Part shown: in pieces, positions 51,375 to 60,397 of the stretch
Layout of the letters: every line of letters begins with the position of its first letter
How positions within the stretch are numbered: position 1 is the stretch's first letter
From: JADKIH01 sp031417555
GTDB lineage: Bacteria; Bacteroidota; Bacteroidia; AKYH767-A; 2013-40CM-41-45
NCBI GenBank assembly: GCA_031417555.1
Contig: JANOVV010000069.1
Location: 28,658-92,657 of the forward strand
Direction: 5' to 3'
DNA length: 64,000 nt
Made by a program: the position numbers and the translations under genes
The notes under the pieces: model-generated
Databases searched by the model: none
What the model was told of the DNA's origin: nothing
Seen by the model: the letters and a program-made list of their open reading frames with translations, nothing else

Positions 51375-53795
51375 ATGAAATCAATTAAAAACTTCTCCGA
51401 AATCCGCCTAAGTGATTTGCCTCTGGTGGGTGGTAAAAATTCTTCGCTTGGTGAAATGTTCAGCGCGTTGTCTTCAAAAGGTATTCGTGTGCCTGATGGT
51501 TTTGCAGTAACTGCAGATGGCTATTGGAAATTTCTAAACGAAAATAAACTTGTTGATGAACTGAACACAGTTCTTTCGAAGCTTGACAAAAATAAATTCA
51601 GCAATCTTTCTGAAACAGGTTCTAATGCTCGCAAGCTATTGTTGGAAGCTGCATTTCCTCCTGAATTAAAAAATGAAATAATTTCTGCTTACCAAAAACT
51701 TTGCGAAAGAGAAGGGAAGAATATTTCGCTTGCAGTTCGTAGCAGCGCCACAGCAGAAGATTTACCCAATGCAAGTTTTGCAGGGCAGCAGGAATCGTAT
51801 CTGAATGTGCGGGGAGAAGAAAACTTAATTAAAGCGTGTCAACGTTGTTATGCTTCGCTCTTTACTGATAGGGCGATAAAATATAGAAATGATAATGGTT
51901 TCGAACATATGAAAGTTGCTTTATCAATTGGTGTTCAGCTAATGGTACGTTCTGATATAGCAAGTTCAGGAGTGATGTTTACAATAGAGCCTGATTCGGG
52001 TTTTGAAAATGTAGTATTGATTTCCAGTGCCTGGGGACTTGGTGAAAATGTGGTGCAGGGAACTGTAAACACGGATGAATTTCTTGTATTCAAGCCATTG
52101 TTGAATAAAACGAAACAACCCATCATTTCACATAAACTTGGAAGTAAAGCAAAAACAATGATTTATTCTGAAAAGAATGCTACTGTAATTCTCAAACCGG
52201 AAGATGCGATTGTAAATCTTGATACTACATCAGAAAAAAGAGAACAATTTACTTTGAATGATGAAGAAATAATTCAATTGGCAAATTGGGCTTGTGATAT
52301 TCAGAAGCATTACAAATGTCACATGGATATTGAATGGGCTAAAGATGGAGAAAGCGGAAAACTATTTATTGTACAGGCACGACCGGAAACAGTACACAGT
52401 AATAACCCGAATCGCCAATTATTTCGTCAATATCATTTGACGGAAAAAGGAAAAGTTCTTTGCAGTGGAATAGGTTTGGGAAATAGAATTGTAAGCGGTA
52501 AAGCGCGAATCCTTCATTCACCTTCTGAAATTTCAAAACTGAATGAAGGAGATATTTTAGTTACCGGTCGTACAGACCCCGATTGGGACCCTGTTTTGAA
52601 AAAAGCGGCAGCAATCATAACTGACCAGGGAGGTCGTACATCACATGCCGCAATTGTTGCCCGCGAAGTAGGTGCGGTTGCAATTGTGGGAACCGGTAAT
52701 GGAACACAGGTAATAAAAGAAGGACAGGAAATTACAGTATCCGCTGCTGAAGGTGATACAGGAAATATTTACGAGGGTTTATTGAAGTGGGATGAGAAAG
52801 AAATTGACATCTCAAAAATTCATAAACCGGAAACAAAAGTGATGTTAATACTTGGTCATCCCGATGAAGCATTTCGATATTCATTTCTTCCGAATGATGG
52901 TGTGGGCTTGCTGCGAATGGAATTTATTGTGAGCAATGCAATCGGTATTCACCCGATGGCCCTTAAACATTTTGAAAAAATTACTGATACAGAGGCAAAA
53001 GAAAAAATTGAAAAACGCACGAGACAATTTCGTAACAAAGAAGAATTTTTTATTCAGAAACTTGCTGAAGCTACGGCCATTATTGCTGCAGCATTTTATC
53101 CCAATGATGTGATTGTGCGAATGAGCGATTTTAAATCGAATGAATACGCAAACCTTCTTGGTGGAAAACAATTTGAACCGAAAGAAGAAAACCCGATGAT
53201 TGGTTTTCGAGGAGCATCGCGCTATTATCATCCGCTTTACAAAGAGGGTTTTGAATTGGAATGTAAAGCCATGAAAATGGTGCGAGACGAAATGGGATTG
53301 ACTAATGTAAAACTCATGATACCATTTTGCCGCACTGTTACAGAAGCGCAAAAAGTAATTGAGGTGATGAAGGAGTTTGGATTAACACGAGGAGAAAACG
53401 GTTTAGAGATTTATGTGATGATTGAAATTCCAAGTAACGCTTTGCTTGCAGAAGAATTTGCAAAACATTTTGATGGTTTTTCCATCGGCTCAAATGACCT
53501 CACTCAACTTACACTTGGCGCTGACCGTGATTCAGAATTGTTGAGTGAAATATTCAGTCCGTTCGACCCTGCTGTGATGCAATTGATTAAAATGACACTT
53601 GAGAAATCAAAAAAGTCAGGAACACACACCGGCCTTTGCGGGCAAGCGCCTAGCGATTATCCTGAGTTCGCAAATTTCCTTGTGGAGAATGACATTGACA
53701 GTATTTCATTTAGTCCGGATGCATTAATAAAGGGAATTGAAAATATGAATGCTGCTGAAAAATTGCGGAAAGAGTTTATTCCGATTCACTCTTGA
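51375..53795 (+). CDS. ppsA: Phosphoenolpyruvate synthase
   Basis: The 806-residue protein has the three PEP synthase domains: an ATP-grasp-like N-terminal part (SLAVRSSATAEDLPNASFAG), the phosphohistidine domain with GGRTSHAAIVARE and catalytic His424, and the TIM-barrel PEP domain with THTGLCGQAPSDYPEF and Cys755. It converts pyruvate, ATP and water into PEP, AMP and phosphate. The reaction reverses toward ATP in some low-energy settings. It stands downstream of an NhaC-like gene, and a truncated start of a second copy lies at 36176. Confidence 0.93.
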   Translation: MKSIKNFSEIRLSDLPLVGGKNSSLGEMFSALSSKGIRVPDGFAVTADGYWKFLNENKLVDELNTVLSKLDKNKFSNLSETGSNARKLLLEAAFPPELKNEIISAYQKLCEREGKNISLAVRSSATAEDLPNASFAGQQESYLNVRGEENLIKACQRCYASLFTDRAIKYRNDNGFEHMKVALSIGVQLMVRSDIASSGVMFTIEPDSGFENVVLISSAWGLGENVVQGTVNTDEFLVFKPLLNKTKQPIISHKLGSKAKTMIYSEKNATVILKPEDAIVNLDTTSEKREQFTLNDEEIIQLANWACDIQKHYKCHMDIEWAKDGESGKLFIVQARPETVHSNNPNRQLFRQYHLTEKGKVLCSGIGLGNRIVSGKARILHSPSEISKLNEGDILVTGRTDPDWDPVLKKAAAIITDQGGRTSHAAIVAREVGAVAIVGTGNGTQVIKEGQEITVSAAEGDTGNIYEGLLKWDEKEIDISKIHKPETKVMLILGHPDEAFRYSFLPNDGVGLLRMEFIVSNAIGIHPMALKHFEKITDTEAKEKIEKRTRQFRNKEEFFIQKLAEATAIIAAAFYPNDVIVRMSDFKSNEYANLLGGKQFEPKEENPMIGFRGASRYYHPLYKEGFELECKAMKMVRDEMGLTNVKLMIPFCRTVTEAQKVIEVMKEFGLTRGENGLEIYVMIEIPSNALLAEEFAKHFDGFSIGSNDLTQLTLGADRDSELLSEIFSPFDPAVMQLIKMTLEKSKKSGTHTGLCGQAPSDYPEFANFLVENDIDSISFSPDALIKGIENMNAAEKLRKEFIPIHS

Positions 53796-53889
53796 AATGA
53801 TGAATGTATTGTAATCATAAATAATATTACTTCAACAATTATAATACAAAAATAGAAACAGCTTTAATAAACTAATTGAAGAATTATAA

Positions 53890-55170
53890 ATGCTTGATTT
53901 ATTAAATAACCTTCTTACACCATTCTTACTTAGCCTTATTGTTGCCATGGGTATAGGGTTAATTGTTGGTATGGAAAGGGAGTTTGAAAATCTTTCAGGT
54001 AAAGAACACTTTGCGGGACTTCGCGGATTTGCAATCATGTCAATCTTAGGGTGTATAATTACTTTTTTGGCTGAGAAGTTTAATATCAATATCCTTCTTG
54101 TATCTGTGCCGGGTGTGTTTCTTTTCATAAGTGTATTTCACTATTCAAAGATTAAGAAAGAGAATTTCGGAATCGTAACTGAATTATCACTAATACTCGT
54201 ATTTTTTCTTGGTGTGCTTTCCGGTCTTCATTACATTAAGGAAGCCTTAGCAGTAGCTGTAATTGTTTCTGCGCTTTTAACTCTTAAGGCTAAATTCAAT
54301 GAAACAATAAGCCGTGTAACACAGGATGAATTGTATGCCTTTATAAAATTCATTATTCTTTCTCTTTTGCTTCTCCCGTTTTTACCTGACAAAAATTATG
54401 GTCCGGGTGAAATAATCAATCCACGAAGCATAGGTTTTGTAATAGTAATTGTTTCATCACTGAGTTTTATCGGATACTTCATCATTAAGTTTTTTGGTGC
54501 CGAGCGAGGTATTTTGTTTACCGGTTTTTTAGGTGGCACATTTTCAAGTACGGCAGTAACATGGGTTTTCAGTAGCCGGGAAAAGGAAAATGAAAATCTT
54601 TCTGTTCAATATTCAACGGGAATTATTATTGCGTGTGCAGTGATGTTCGTCCGCGTATTAATTATAGCGGTTTTGTTTAATCAGGAAGTGTTTAAATGGC
54701 TTTTTATTCCATGCGGTCTAATGATAGTTAGCGCTTCAATTGTTGCTTTTATATTAAAACGGAAAGCCTTATCACCATCATCGTCTTCTCCAATTCAATT
54801 AGGAAATCCTCTTGATATCAGCAATGTTCTTTTATTTGGCTTGCAGTATGTAGGGATTACCTTCTTTGTTTATTATGCTAACATTTATTTAGGAACGAAG
54901 GGTTTATTTATTACCGGAATTATTTCCGGTCTTGCTGATGTAGATGCCATTAATATAAGCATGTCAAAGCTCAGTTTAGTCAAAATTAATCCGTCAATGG
55001 CTGCCATTGTAATTTTATTAGCGGTATTAAGTAATACCGTTTTTAAAATAGGAATATCGTATGCGAAGGGTTCAAATAAGTTACGAAAGCAGGTATTGGT
55101 CGGACTTGTGCCTTCCATTTTTATTGCTCTTTTAAGTATAGCTGGAATTTATTTAAAGGCAAACACATGA
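53890..55170 (+). CDS. MgtC/SapB-type membrane protein with DUF4010
   Basis: The 426-residue protein has about twelve membrane segments. The N-terminal third shows the MgtC pattern (AMGIGLIVGMEREF, AGLRGFAIMSILGCII). The rest matches DUF4010 (LGGTFSSTAVTWVFSSREKE, ISGLADVDAINISMSKLS). MgtC proteins affect magnesium and ATP homeostasis; DUF4010 members are less well known and may transport metal. The stop overlaps the PPK2 start by ATGA, which suggests linked translation. Confidence 0.82.
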   Translation: MLDLLNNLLTPFLLSLIVAMGIGLIVGMEREFENLSGKEHFAGLRGFAIMSILGCIITFLAEKFNINILLVSVPGVFLFISVFHYSKIKKENFGIVTELSLILVFFLGVLSGLHYIKEALAVAVIVSALLTLKAKFNETISRVTQDELYAFIKFIILSLLLLPFLPDKNYGPGEIINPRSIGFVIVIVSSLSFIGYFIIKFFGAERGILFTGFLGGTFSSTAVTWVFSSREKENENLSVQYSTGIIIACAVMFVRVLIIAVLFNQEVFKWLFIPCGLMIVSASIVAFILKRKALSPSSSSPIQLGNPLDISNVLLFGLQYVGITFFVYYANIYLGTKGLFITGIISGLADVDAINISMSKLSLVKINPSMAAIVILLAVLSNTVFKIGISYAKGSNKLRKQVLVGLVPSIFIALLSIAGIYLKANT

Positions 55171-55919
55171 GTAAATTAAAACTTGATACTATTAATACCA
55201 AAGCTCCGAAAGAAGCTAATAAGAAAGGGTATAAACGTAAAATGGAAAAACTTCGTGAGGAGTTATTCTCTTTGCAACATTTATTTTACGCCTCACATGA
55301 GTACAGCTTTTTAATTGTTTTTCAGGGAATTGATACTTCCGGTAAGGATAGTACCATCAGTCACGTATTTTCATGTGTCAATCCGCTTGGAGTTCAAGCC
55401 ACGTCATTTAAAGCACCATGCGATATGGAATTGGAGCATGATTATATGTGGCGAATATTTCAAAGACTTCCTCAGAAAGGAATGATTCAGGTTTTTAATC
55501 GCTCTTACTATGAAGATATATTGGTTCCCACTATTCAGAAAACACTTCCTCGAAATAGCATTGAAAAACGATACGACTTTATAAATGAGTTTGAAAATCA
55601 TTTGCAAAATAATAAAACTATTGTTCTCAAATTCTTTTTGCATATTAGTAAAGGTGAACAGAAGAAAAGAATTCGAGACCGACTTAAAGACCCATTAAAA
55701 AAATGGAAATATTCGGATGAGGATACAAAATCTTCCAAAAAGTGGAAAAATTATATGCAGGTTTATGATAAAATATTAAACCGTTGCAGTTCACAAATTC
55801 CATGGGTAATTGTTCCTGCTGATAATGAATGGTATAGAAACTATATAGTAGCATCCACGGTAATAAAAAAATTAAAGCAGATGAATTTAAAATACCCGGA
55901 TATAAGAAAAAATAAGTGA
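55167..55919 (+). CDS. ppk2: Polyphosphate kinase 2
   Basis: The 250-residue protein has the P-loop kinase features of PPK2: Walker A GIDTSGKDS at about 54-62, the second motif FNRSYYEDILV near 110, and a lid with RIRDRLKDPLKKWKYS. PPK2 uses polyphosphate to phosphorylate ADP or AMP. The opening YKRKMEKLREELFSLQ resembles the class that can use AMP and ADP, but the class is not settled by sequence. An enzyme of this type would regenerate ATP from stored polyphosphate during starvation. Confidence 0.9.
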   Translation: MSKLKLDTINTKAPKEANKKGYKRKMEKLREELFSLQHLFYASHEYSFLIVFQGIDTSGKDSTISHVFSCVNPLGVQATSFKAPCDMELEHDYMWRIFQRLPQKGMIQVFNRSYYEDILVPTIQKTLPRNSIEKRYDFINEFENHLQNNKTIVLKFFLHISKGEQKKRIRDRLKDPLKKWKYSDEDTKSSKKWKNYMQVYDKILNRCSSQIPWVIVPADNEWYRNYIVASTVIKKLKQMNLKYPDIRKNK

Positions 55920-55941
55920 TTTTATAAATCTTAAATCAAAA

Positions 55942-56931
55942 ATGAAAGTAGCAGTTTATAGTTTTCACAAATTTGAGAAAGAATATTTTTCTAATGCTGA
56001 ATATTCAAAGCATGAATTAATATATTTTGAAACACATCTTTCATTGGAAACAGCTCAGCTTGCACAAGGATGTAATGCTGTAAGTATTTTTGTAAGTGAT
56101 GATGCTTCATCAATTGTACTTGATAAATTATACGAATTAGGAATACGCTTCATTGCTCTTCGCTCTGCTGGCTTCAATCATATTGATATTGCAAAAGCGA
56201 AACAACTCGGTATTCGCGTAGCTTGTGTGCCTGAGTATTCCCCTTATGCAGTAGCAGAACATGCTGTTGCTTTAATGCTTGCCTTAAACCGAAAGCTTAT
56301 CCGTGCTCACAATCGCGTGCGCGAATCGAATTTCACATTGGATGGTTTGGTTGGATTTGACGTGCAAGGCAAAACTTTTGGACTTATCGGTACAGGAAAA
56401 ATTGGTTCTGTTCTTGCAAAAATAATGAATGGTTTTGGTTGCAAAATAATGGCAACTGATTTAATTGAAAATAAAGAACTCATTGAAAAATACAATGTAA
56501 AATATACCGATTGCGAAACTCTTTGTAAATCATCTGATATTATTTCATTGCATTTGCCTCTTACACCACAAACCAAACATATCATCAATAAAAAATGCAT
56601 TGATAATATGAAACAAGGTGTGATGCTTATCAATACCAGTCGTGGTGCTTTGATAAATACACAAGATGTAATTGACGGATTAAAAATAGGTCGCATCGGT
56701 TATCTTGGTATTGACGTGTATGAAGAAGAAGGTGGGTTATTTTTTGAAGACCACTCCGAAGATATTTTGCAGGACGATGTTATCGCACGATTAATGTCTT
56801 TCAACAATGTACTCATCACAAGCCATCAAGCATTTCTAACATCAACGGCTCTTGAAAATATTACTAAAACAACACTATACAATCTTGATTGCTTTGAAAA
56901 AAATATTGATTCTGAAAATGAATTGAAATAA
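55942..56931 (+). CDS. ldhA: D-lactate dehydrogenase
   Basis: The 329-residue protein has the D-2-hydroxyacid dehydrogenase layout with a NAD-binding motif (GLIGTGKIGSVLAK, near 150), the catalytic Arg234 (INTSRGALI), an acidic cluster EEEGG near 261-263 and the catalytic His295 (ITSHQAFLTS). The DVYEEEGGLFFED segment is specific for D-lactate dehydrogenases of the LdhA type. It reduces pyruvate to D-lactate and regenerates NAD+ without oxygen. It lies 22 bp after ppk2 and 4 bp before the type II GAPDH gene. Confidence 0.9.
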   Translation: MKVAVYSFHKFEKEYFSNAEYSKHELIYFETHLSLETAQLAQGCNAVSIFVSDDASSIVLDKLYELGIRFIALRSAGFNHIDIAKAKQLGIRVACVPEYSPYAVAEHAVALMLALNRKLIRAHNRVRESNFTLDGLVGFDVQGKTFGLIGTGKIGSVLAKIMNGFGCKIMATDLIENKELIEKYNVKYTDCETLCKSSDIISLHLPLTPQTKHIINKKCIDNMKQGVMLINTSRGALINTQDVIDGLKIGRIGYLGIDVYEEEGGLFFEDHSEDILQDDVIARLMSFNNVLITSHQAFLTSTALENITKTTLYNLDCFEKNIDSENELK

Positions 56932-56935
56932 ATCT

Positions 56936-57973
56936 ATGAAAAAAATAAAAGTTGCAATAAACGGATATGGGGTAATCGGAAAACGCGTTGCTGATGCAGT
57001 GGCATTGCAGGATGATATGGAACTTACCGGAGTATGTGATGTAATAACTGATTGGCGCATCCGAATTGCAGTAAAAAAGAAATTTCCCATCTATGCCGCA
57101 AGCTCAGAGGCTGCGGAGGTAATGCATCAAGTTGGAATTACTCTTGCCGGAGAGTTAAACAAACTTTTAGAAGAAGTGGACATAATCATTGATTGTACTC
57201 CAAAAAAAATCAGCGCAACAAATGTGGTTCTTTATAAAAATGCTGATAAAAAATATATCGTTCAGGGTGGCGATAAACATCAAACTACAAATCATTCCTT
57301 TAATGCCGAAACAAATTTTGAATCGGCAATTAACCTGAAATCAACTCGTGTTGTTTCCTGTAATACAACATCGATACTTCGCGTTATGGGAGCACTTAAA
57401 AAAGGAGGTATCTTAAAAAGTGCACGCGGCACTTTATTACGCAGAGCAACCGACCCATGGGAAAGTCATCAATCCGGTATAATGAATACGCTTCTACCTG
57501 AACCAAACATTCCCAGCCATCAGGGTCCTGATGCGCTAAGCGTTGACCCTTCGCTTGACATTATAACGGCTGCTGTACTTGTTCCCGAAACGCTGAGTCA
57601 TCTTCACTATTGGACAATTAAATTATCACGACCTGTTTCAAAGGAAGAGGTTCTAAAAATCATCGAAGATAATTCTACACGCATTGCATTGATTAATTAT
57701 AGTGATGGACTAATGTCAAATAATACTATCAAAGAATTTCTCATGGACATCGGAAGGATCCGCGCTGATATGTATGAAGTTGCATTGTGGAAAGACATGC
57801 TTACCGTTGTAAACGATGAACTCTTCCTTGCTTACGTTGTAGATAATCAGGCAATCGTAATTCCCGAGACCATTGATGCTATTAGAGCCTTAACAGGAAT
57901 TGAAAGAGACGCTGCAAAATCAATTTTAAAAACAAATCAATCACTTGGAATTTCCAACAAATTATTTAATTAA
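56936..57973 (+). CDS. Archaeal-type (type II) glyceraldehyde-3-phosphate dehydrogenase
   Basis: The 345-residue protein has an N-terminal NAD(P) fold (VAINGYGVIGKRVADAV) and the active-site VVSCNTTSILR with Cys142. This is the archaeal class II pattern, distinct from the SCTTNC of ordinary bacterial GAPDH. QGGDKHQTTNHSFNAE is also class-typical. Such enzymes oxidise glyceraldehyde 3-phosphate with phosphate and often accept NADP. Presence in a Bacteroidota genome suggests horizontal transfer. It follows ldhA by 4 bp, so the two probably balance NAD within one fermentation-type step. Confidence 0.9.
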   Translation: MKKIKVAINGYGVIGKRVADAVALQDDMELTGVCDVITDWRIRIAVKKKFPIYAASSEAAEVMHQVGITLAGELNKLLEEVDIIIDCTPKKISATNVVLYKNADKKYIVQGGDKHQTTNHSFNAETNFESAINLKSTRVVSCNTTSILRVMGALKKGGILKSARGTLLRRATDPWESHQSGIMNTLLPEPNIPSHQGPDALSVDPSLDIITAAVLVPETLSHLHYWTIKLSRPVSKEEVLKIIEDNSTRIALINYSDGLMSNNTIKEFLMDIGRIRADMYEVALWKDMLTVVNDELFLAYVVDNQAIVIPETIDAIRALTGIERDAAKSILKTNQSLGISNKLFN

Positions 57974-57985
57974 ATAAAAATCAAA

Positions 57986-58615
57986 ATGAAAAAGAAAATC
58001 TTACTTCCGTTCATTGCAGTCATACTTCTGATAGGATGTGGTGTTTACAACAATATTTCTTCGGATTATGACCGTTCTGCAGATTTTACAAAGTATAAAA
58101 CATTTGCCTGGCTTCCTGATAAGGATTCAAGCAACACACCTTACAACAATCAGATTATCCGAAACAACACAATCAATTATTTTTCGCATTGTATGGGTGC
58201 TCGCGAAATGAAAGCTAATGTGGACACCCCTGATGTATTGCTCCAGTTAGTAGTTAACAGTGTAAAAAAAGAAACAACTGTTACTTCTCCTGTTTATAAT
58301 AGTTACTCAAACTACTATTATTCTAATCCTTACTACTATCCTTATCCAAGTTCTTATTACTATCGTTCACAGTCTTTTTCTAATTATTATAATTATAATC
58401 ATGGATACATCACACAAAAAATTGAATATACCCAAAGTACAATAACACTCAATGTCATTGACCGGAAAGAGAATAAATTGATTTGGAAGGGTACTGCCGA
58501 AGGTGATTTGTATGACCCTTCATATATAGAGGATAATTTACATCCTGCCGTTTATGATATTTTAAATAACTACCCGGTAAAACCAATTCATGAACACAAG
58601 AGACCGAAAAATTAA
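57986..58615 (+). CDS. DUF4136 lipoprotein
   Basis: The 209-residue lipoprotein (ILLIGCGVYNN, Cys near residue 18) shows the DUF4136 pattern: SDYDRSADFTKYKTFAWLPD at the start of the domain and LNVIDRKENKLIWKGTAEGD near the end. A Tyr/Ser/Asn-rich insert lies at about 107-140 (YYYSNPYYYPYPSSYYYR). Family members sit in the outer membrane with unknown role. It lies 12 bp after the GAPDH gene. Confidence 0.8.
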   Translation: MKKKILLPFIAVILLIGCGVYNNISSDYDRSADFTKYKTFAWLPDKDSSNTPYNNQIIRNNTINYFSHCMGAREMKANVDTPDVLLQLVVNSVKKETTVTSPVYNSYSNYYYSNPYYYPYPSSYYYRSQSFSNYYNYNHGYITQKIEYTQSTITLNVIDRKENKLIWKGTAEGDLYDPSYIEDNLHPAVYDILNNYPVKPIHEHKRPKN

Positions 58616-58634
58616 TAACTAATAAATTGAAGGC

Positions 58635-59189
58635 ATGAAAAAAAGTAAACAGATTTTACTTGGTATATTCTTTTTGAGTTTCTTCCAAACAACCCTTTGG
58701 GCACAAGAAATTTACCGCTCTATCGAAGGAACAATCTCCATTACGATGGGCTACAACGACACTGTTCTCATTGTAGGAAGCCATCATTTAATGGTTACGC
58801 TAAATTACGAAACGGGGGATATTAGTTTCAAAGTTCCTTACGAATCATTTCGAACTTTCATAGATTCAGTAGATACCAATATTTTAAAACTTAAAAACCA
58901 ATGGATGGAATTCAAAGGCAAACTTGGCGTTCTATATATTAATACAAAAAAACATCCACCGCAAAAATTTGATGTTGAAGGTACGATGCTCACTTCTGTC
59001 CCACCGACAAATGTTATAGGAAAAGGAATTATTAATCATATTTCTTCAGGTAGTGATATTGCATGTGAATTAACTTTAAAATTTCAATTCAGGTTATCGG
59101 CATTAAATATTCAACAAGCATTTTATAATGCAAATGACAATATTCAAATTGATATTCAACAAGCGATTTTAAAAAGAGTAAATGAATGA
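58635..59189 (+). CDS. YceI-like secreted protein
   Basis: The 184-residue product has a signal peptide (to about residue 24, TLWAQ) and an all-beta domain. LNYETGDISFKVPYESFRTF recalls YceI proteins, which have a lipocalin-like barrel that can bind lipids. The match is partial, as the usual early YceI motifs are weak. It follows the DUF4136 gene by 19 bp. Confidence 0.45.
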   Translation: MKKSKQILLGIFFLSFFQTTLWAQEIYRSIEGTISITMGYNDTVLIVGSHHLMVTLNYETGDISFKVPYESFRTFIDSVDTNILKLKNQWMEFKGKLGVLYINTKKHPPQKFDVEGTMLTSVPPTNVIGKGIINHISSGSDIACELTLKFQFRLSALNIQQAFYNANDNIQIDIQQAILKRVNE

Positions 59190-59210
59190 AAAAATATTAA
59201 CTGTTGCTTT

Positions 59211-59549
59211 ATGGGAACATTTAATTACATAGCAATTACAATCAGCATAGCCGGAAGCATTATAATTATTTGGGGTGTAGCTCGTACTTCATTTCTCTTT
59301 TTAAAAATGGAATGGAATAAGTTGTTTAATAAACAAATCATCTGTAATGATGAAAGAATCAGATATGGATTTGGTTCATATCTGCTCCTTGGTTTGGATT
59401 TTATGCTTGCGGCTGATATGATTCACACCATTCATAATCCTGTATTGAATGAATTGTATATTCTTGCCTTGATTGTTGCCATCCGTTCAGTGATCAGTTT
59501 CTTTTTGCATAAAGAGATTGATGGTGAAATGAAAAATATTTTAAAATGA
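59211..59549 (+). CDS. DUF1622 family membrane protein
   Basis: The 112-residue product has three hydrophobic segments. Its ordering fits DUF1622: RIRYGFGSYLLLGLDFMLAA followed by DMIHTI and the terminal helix LIVAIRSVISFFLHKEID. It is an inner-membrane protein of unknown role. Its stop overlaps the ATP-cone gene by ATGA. Confidence 0.78.
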   Translation: MGTFNYIAITISIAGSIIIIWGVARTSFLFLKMEWNKLFNKQIICNDERIRYGFGSYLLLGLDFMLAADMIHTIHNPVLNELYILALIVAIRSVISFFLHKEIDGEMKNILK

Positions 59550-60397
59550 AAAATAAAACAATAAATATTATAAAAGCATCTGGAGAAACAACTTTGTTTT
59601 CTCCAGAAAAGTTGCGCCAATCATTACACCGAGCAGGTGAAAATGAAGAAGTCGTTAACGAAATTGTCACAAAGGTGCAGGAAAATCTTTATGATGGCAT
59701 GACTACAAAAAAAATATATCAGTTTGCTTTCGGTTTATTGAAAAAGCAATCTCATTATTCAGCAGCTAAATATAAACTCAAACAAGCTATTATGGAATTA
59801 GGCCCTTCTGGTTTTCCATTTGAAATATTTGTTGCAGCCATTATAAATTATCAAGGCTATGCGGTAAAGGTTGGGGAAATCGTAAAGGGCCATTGTGTAA
59901 ATCACGAGATTGATGTTATTGCTGAAAAGGAAAATCAGCACTTCATGATTGAATGTAAATTTCACAATCAGCCCGGTATCAATTGCGATGTGAAAATTCC
60001 TCTTTACATCCAGGCACGGTTTAAGGATGTGGAAGAGGAATGGAAAAATATTCCGGGACACACCAATAAATTTCACCAGGGATGGGTAGTTACAAATACA
60101 AAATTCTCTGGTGATGCCATTCAATACAGTTTATGTGCGGGATTAAATTTATTAGGATGGGACTATCCCAATGGAAATGGTTTACGAGAACAAATTGATG
60201 CTTCCGGCTTGTATCCTTTAACTTGCCTCACCACTTTAAATCTACATGAAAAGCAACTTTTACTGGATAAAAGGAAAGTATTGTGTAAAGAACTCTGCAA
60301 CAATCCTGAATTGCTTTCAGAAATACATATTCCTGCTGAAAGAAGAAATAGTATTATGAATGAAGCGAATGTTTTATGTAAAGGAATTCACGCATGA
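59546..60397 (+). CDS. ATP-cone domain fused to a restriction-endonuclease-like domain
   Basis: Residues 5-90 form an ATP cone (IIKASGETTLFSPEKLRQSL, then MTTKKIYQFAFGLLKKQS), the nucleotide-sensing module of ribonucleotide reductases and NrdR. A PD-(D/E)XK Mrr-like core follows: FEIFVAAIINYQGYAV, then HEIDVIAEKENQHFMIECKF with the D...ExK residues near 130-145. The C-terminal 80 residues are helical with Cys and Leu. The fusion suggests a nuclease whose activity depends on ATP or dATP level. Its start overlaps the DUF1622 gene and its stop overlaps a P-type ATPase gene, both by ATGA. Confidence 0.75.
   Translation: MKNKTINIIKASGETTLFSPEKLRQSLHRAGENEEVVNEIVTKVQENLYDGMTTKKIYQFAFGLLKKQSHYSAAKYKLKQAIMELGPSGFPFEIFVAAIINYQGYAVKVGEIVKGHCVNHEIDVIAEKENQHFMIECKFHNQPGINCDVKIPLYIQARFKDVEEEWKNIPGHTNKFHQGWVVTNTKFSGDAIQYSLCAGLNLLGWDYPNGNGLREQIDASGLYPLTCLTTLNLHEKQLLLDKRKVLCKELCNNPELLSEIHIPAERRNSIMNEANVLCKGIHA

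Noticed and set aside
52881..53351. 156-codon minus-strand frame inside ppsA
   Set aside because: It is fully inside a well-supported gene and is Phe/Lys/His-rich, as expected for a complementary-strand frame of AT-rich coding DNA.
58320..58400. Tandem repeat resembling a CRISPR or satellite array
   Set aside because: The repetition encodes a Tyr/Ser-rich insert of the DUF4136 protein. There are no spaced direct repeats, and no CRISPR array was seen anywhere in the window.
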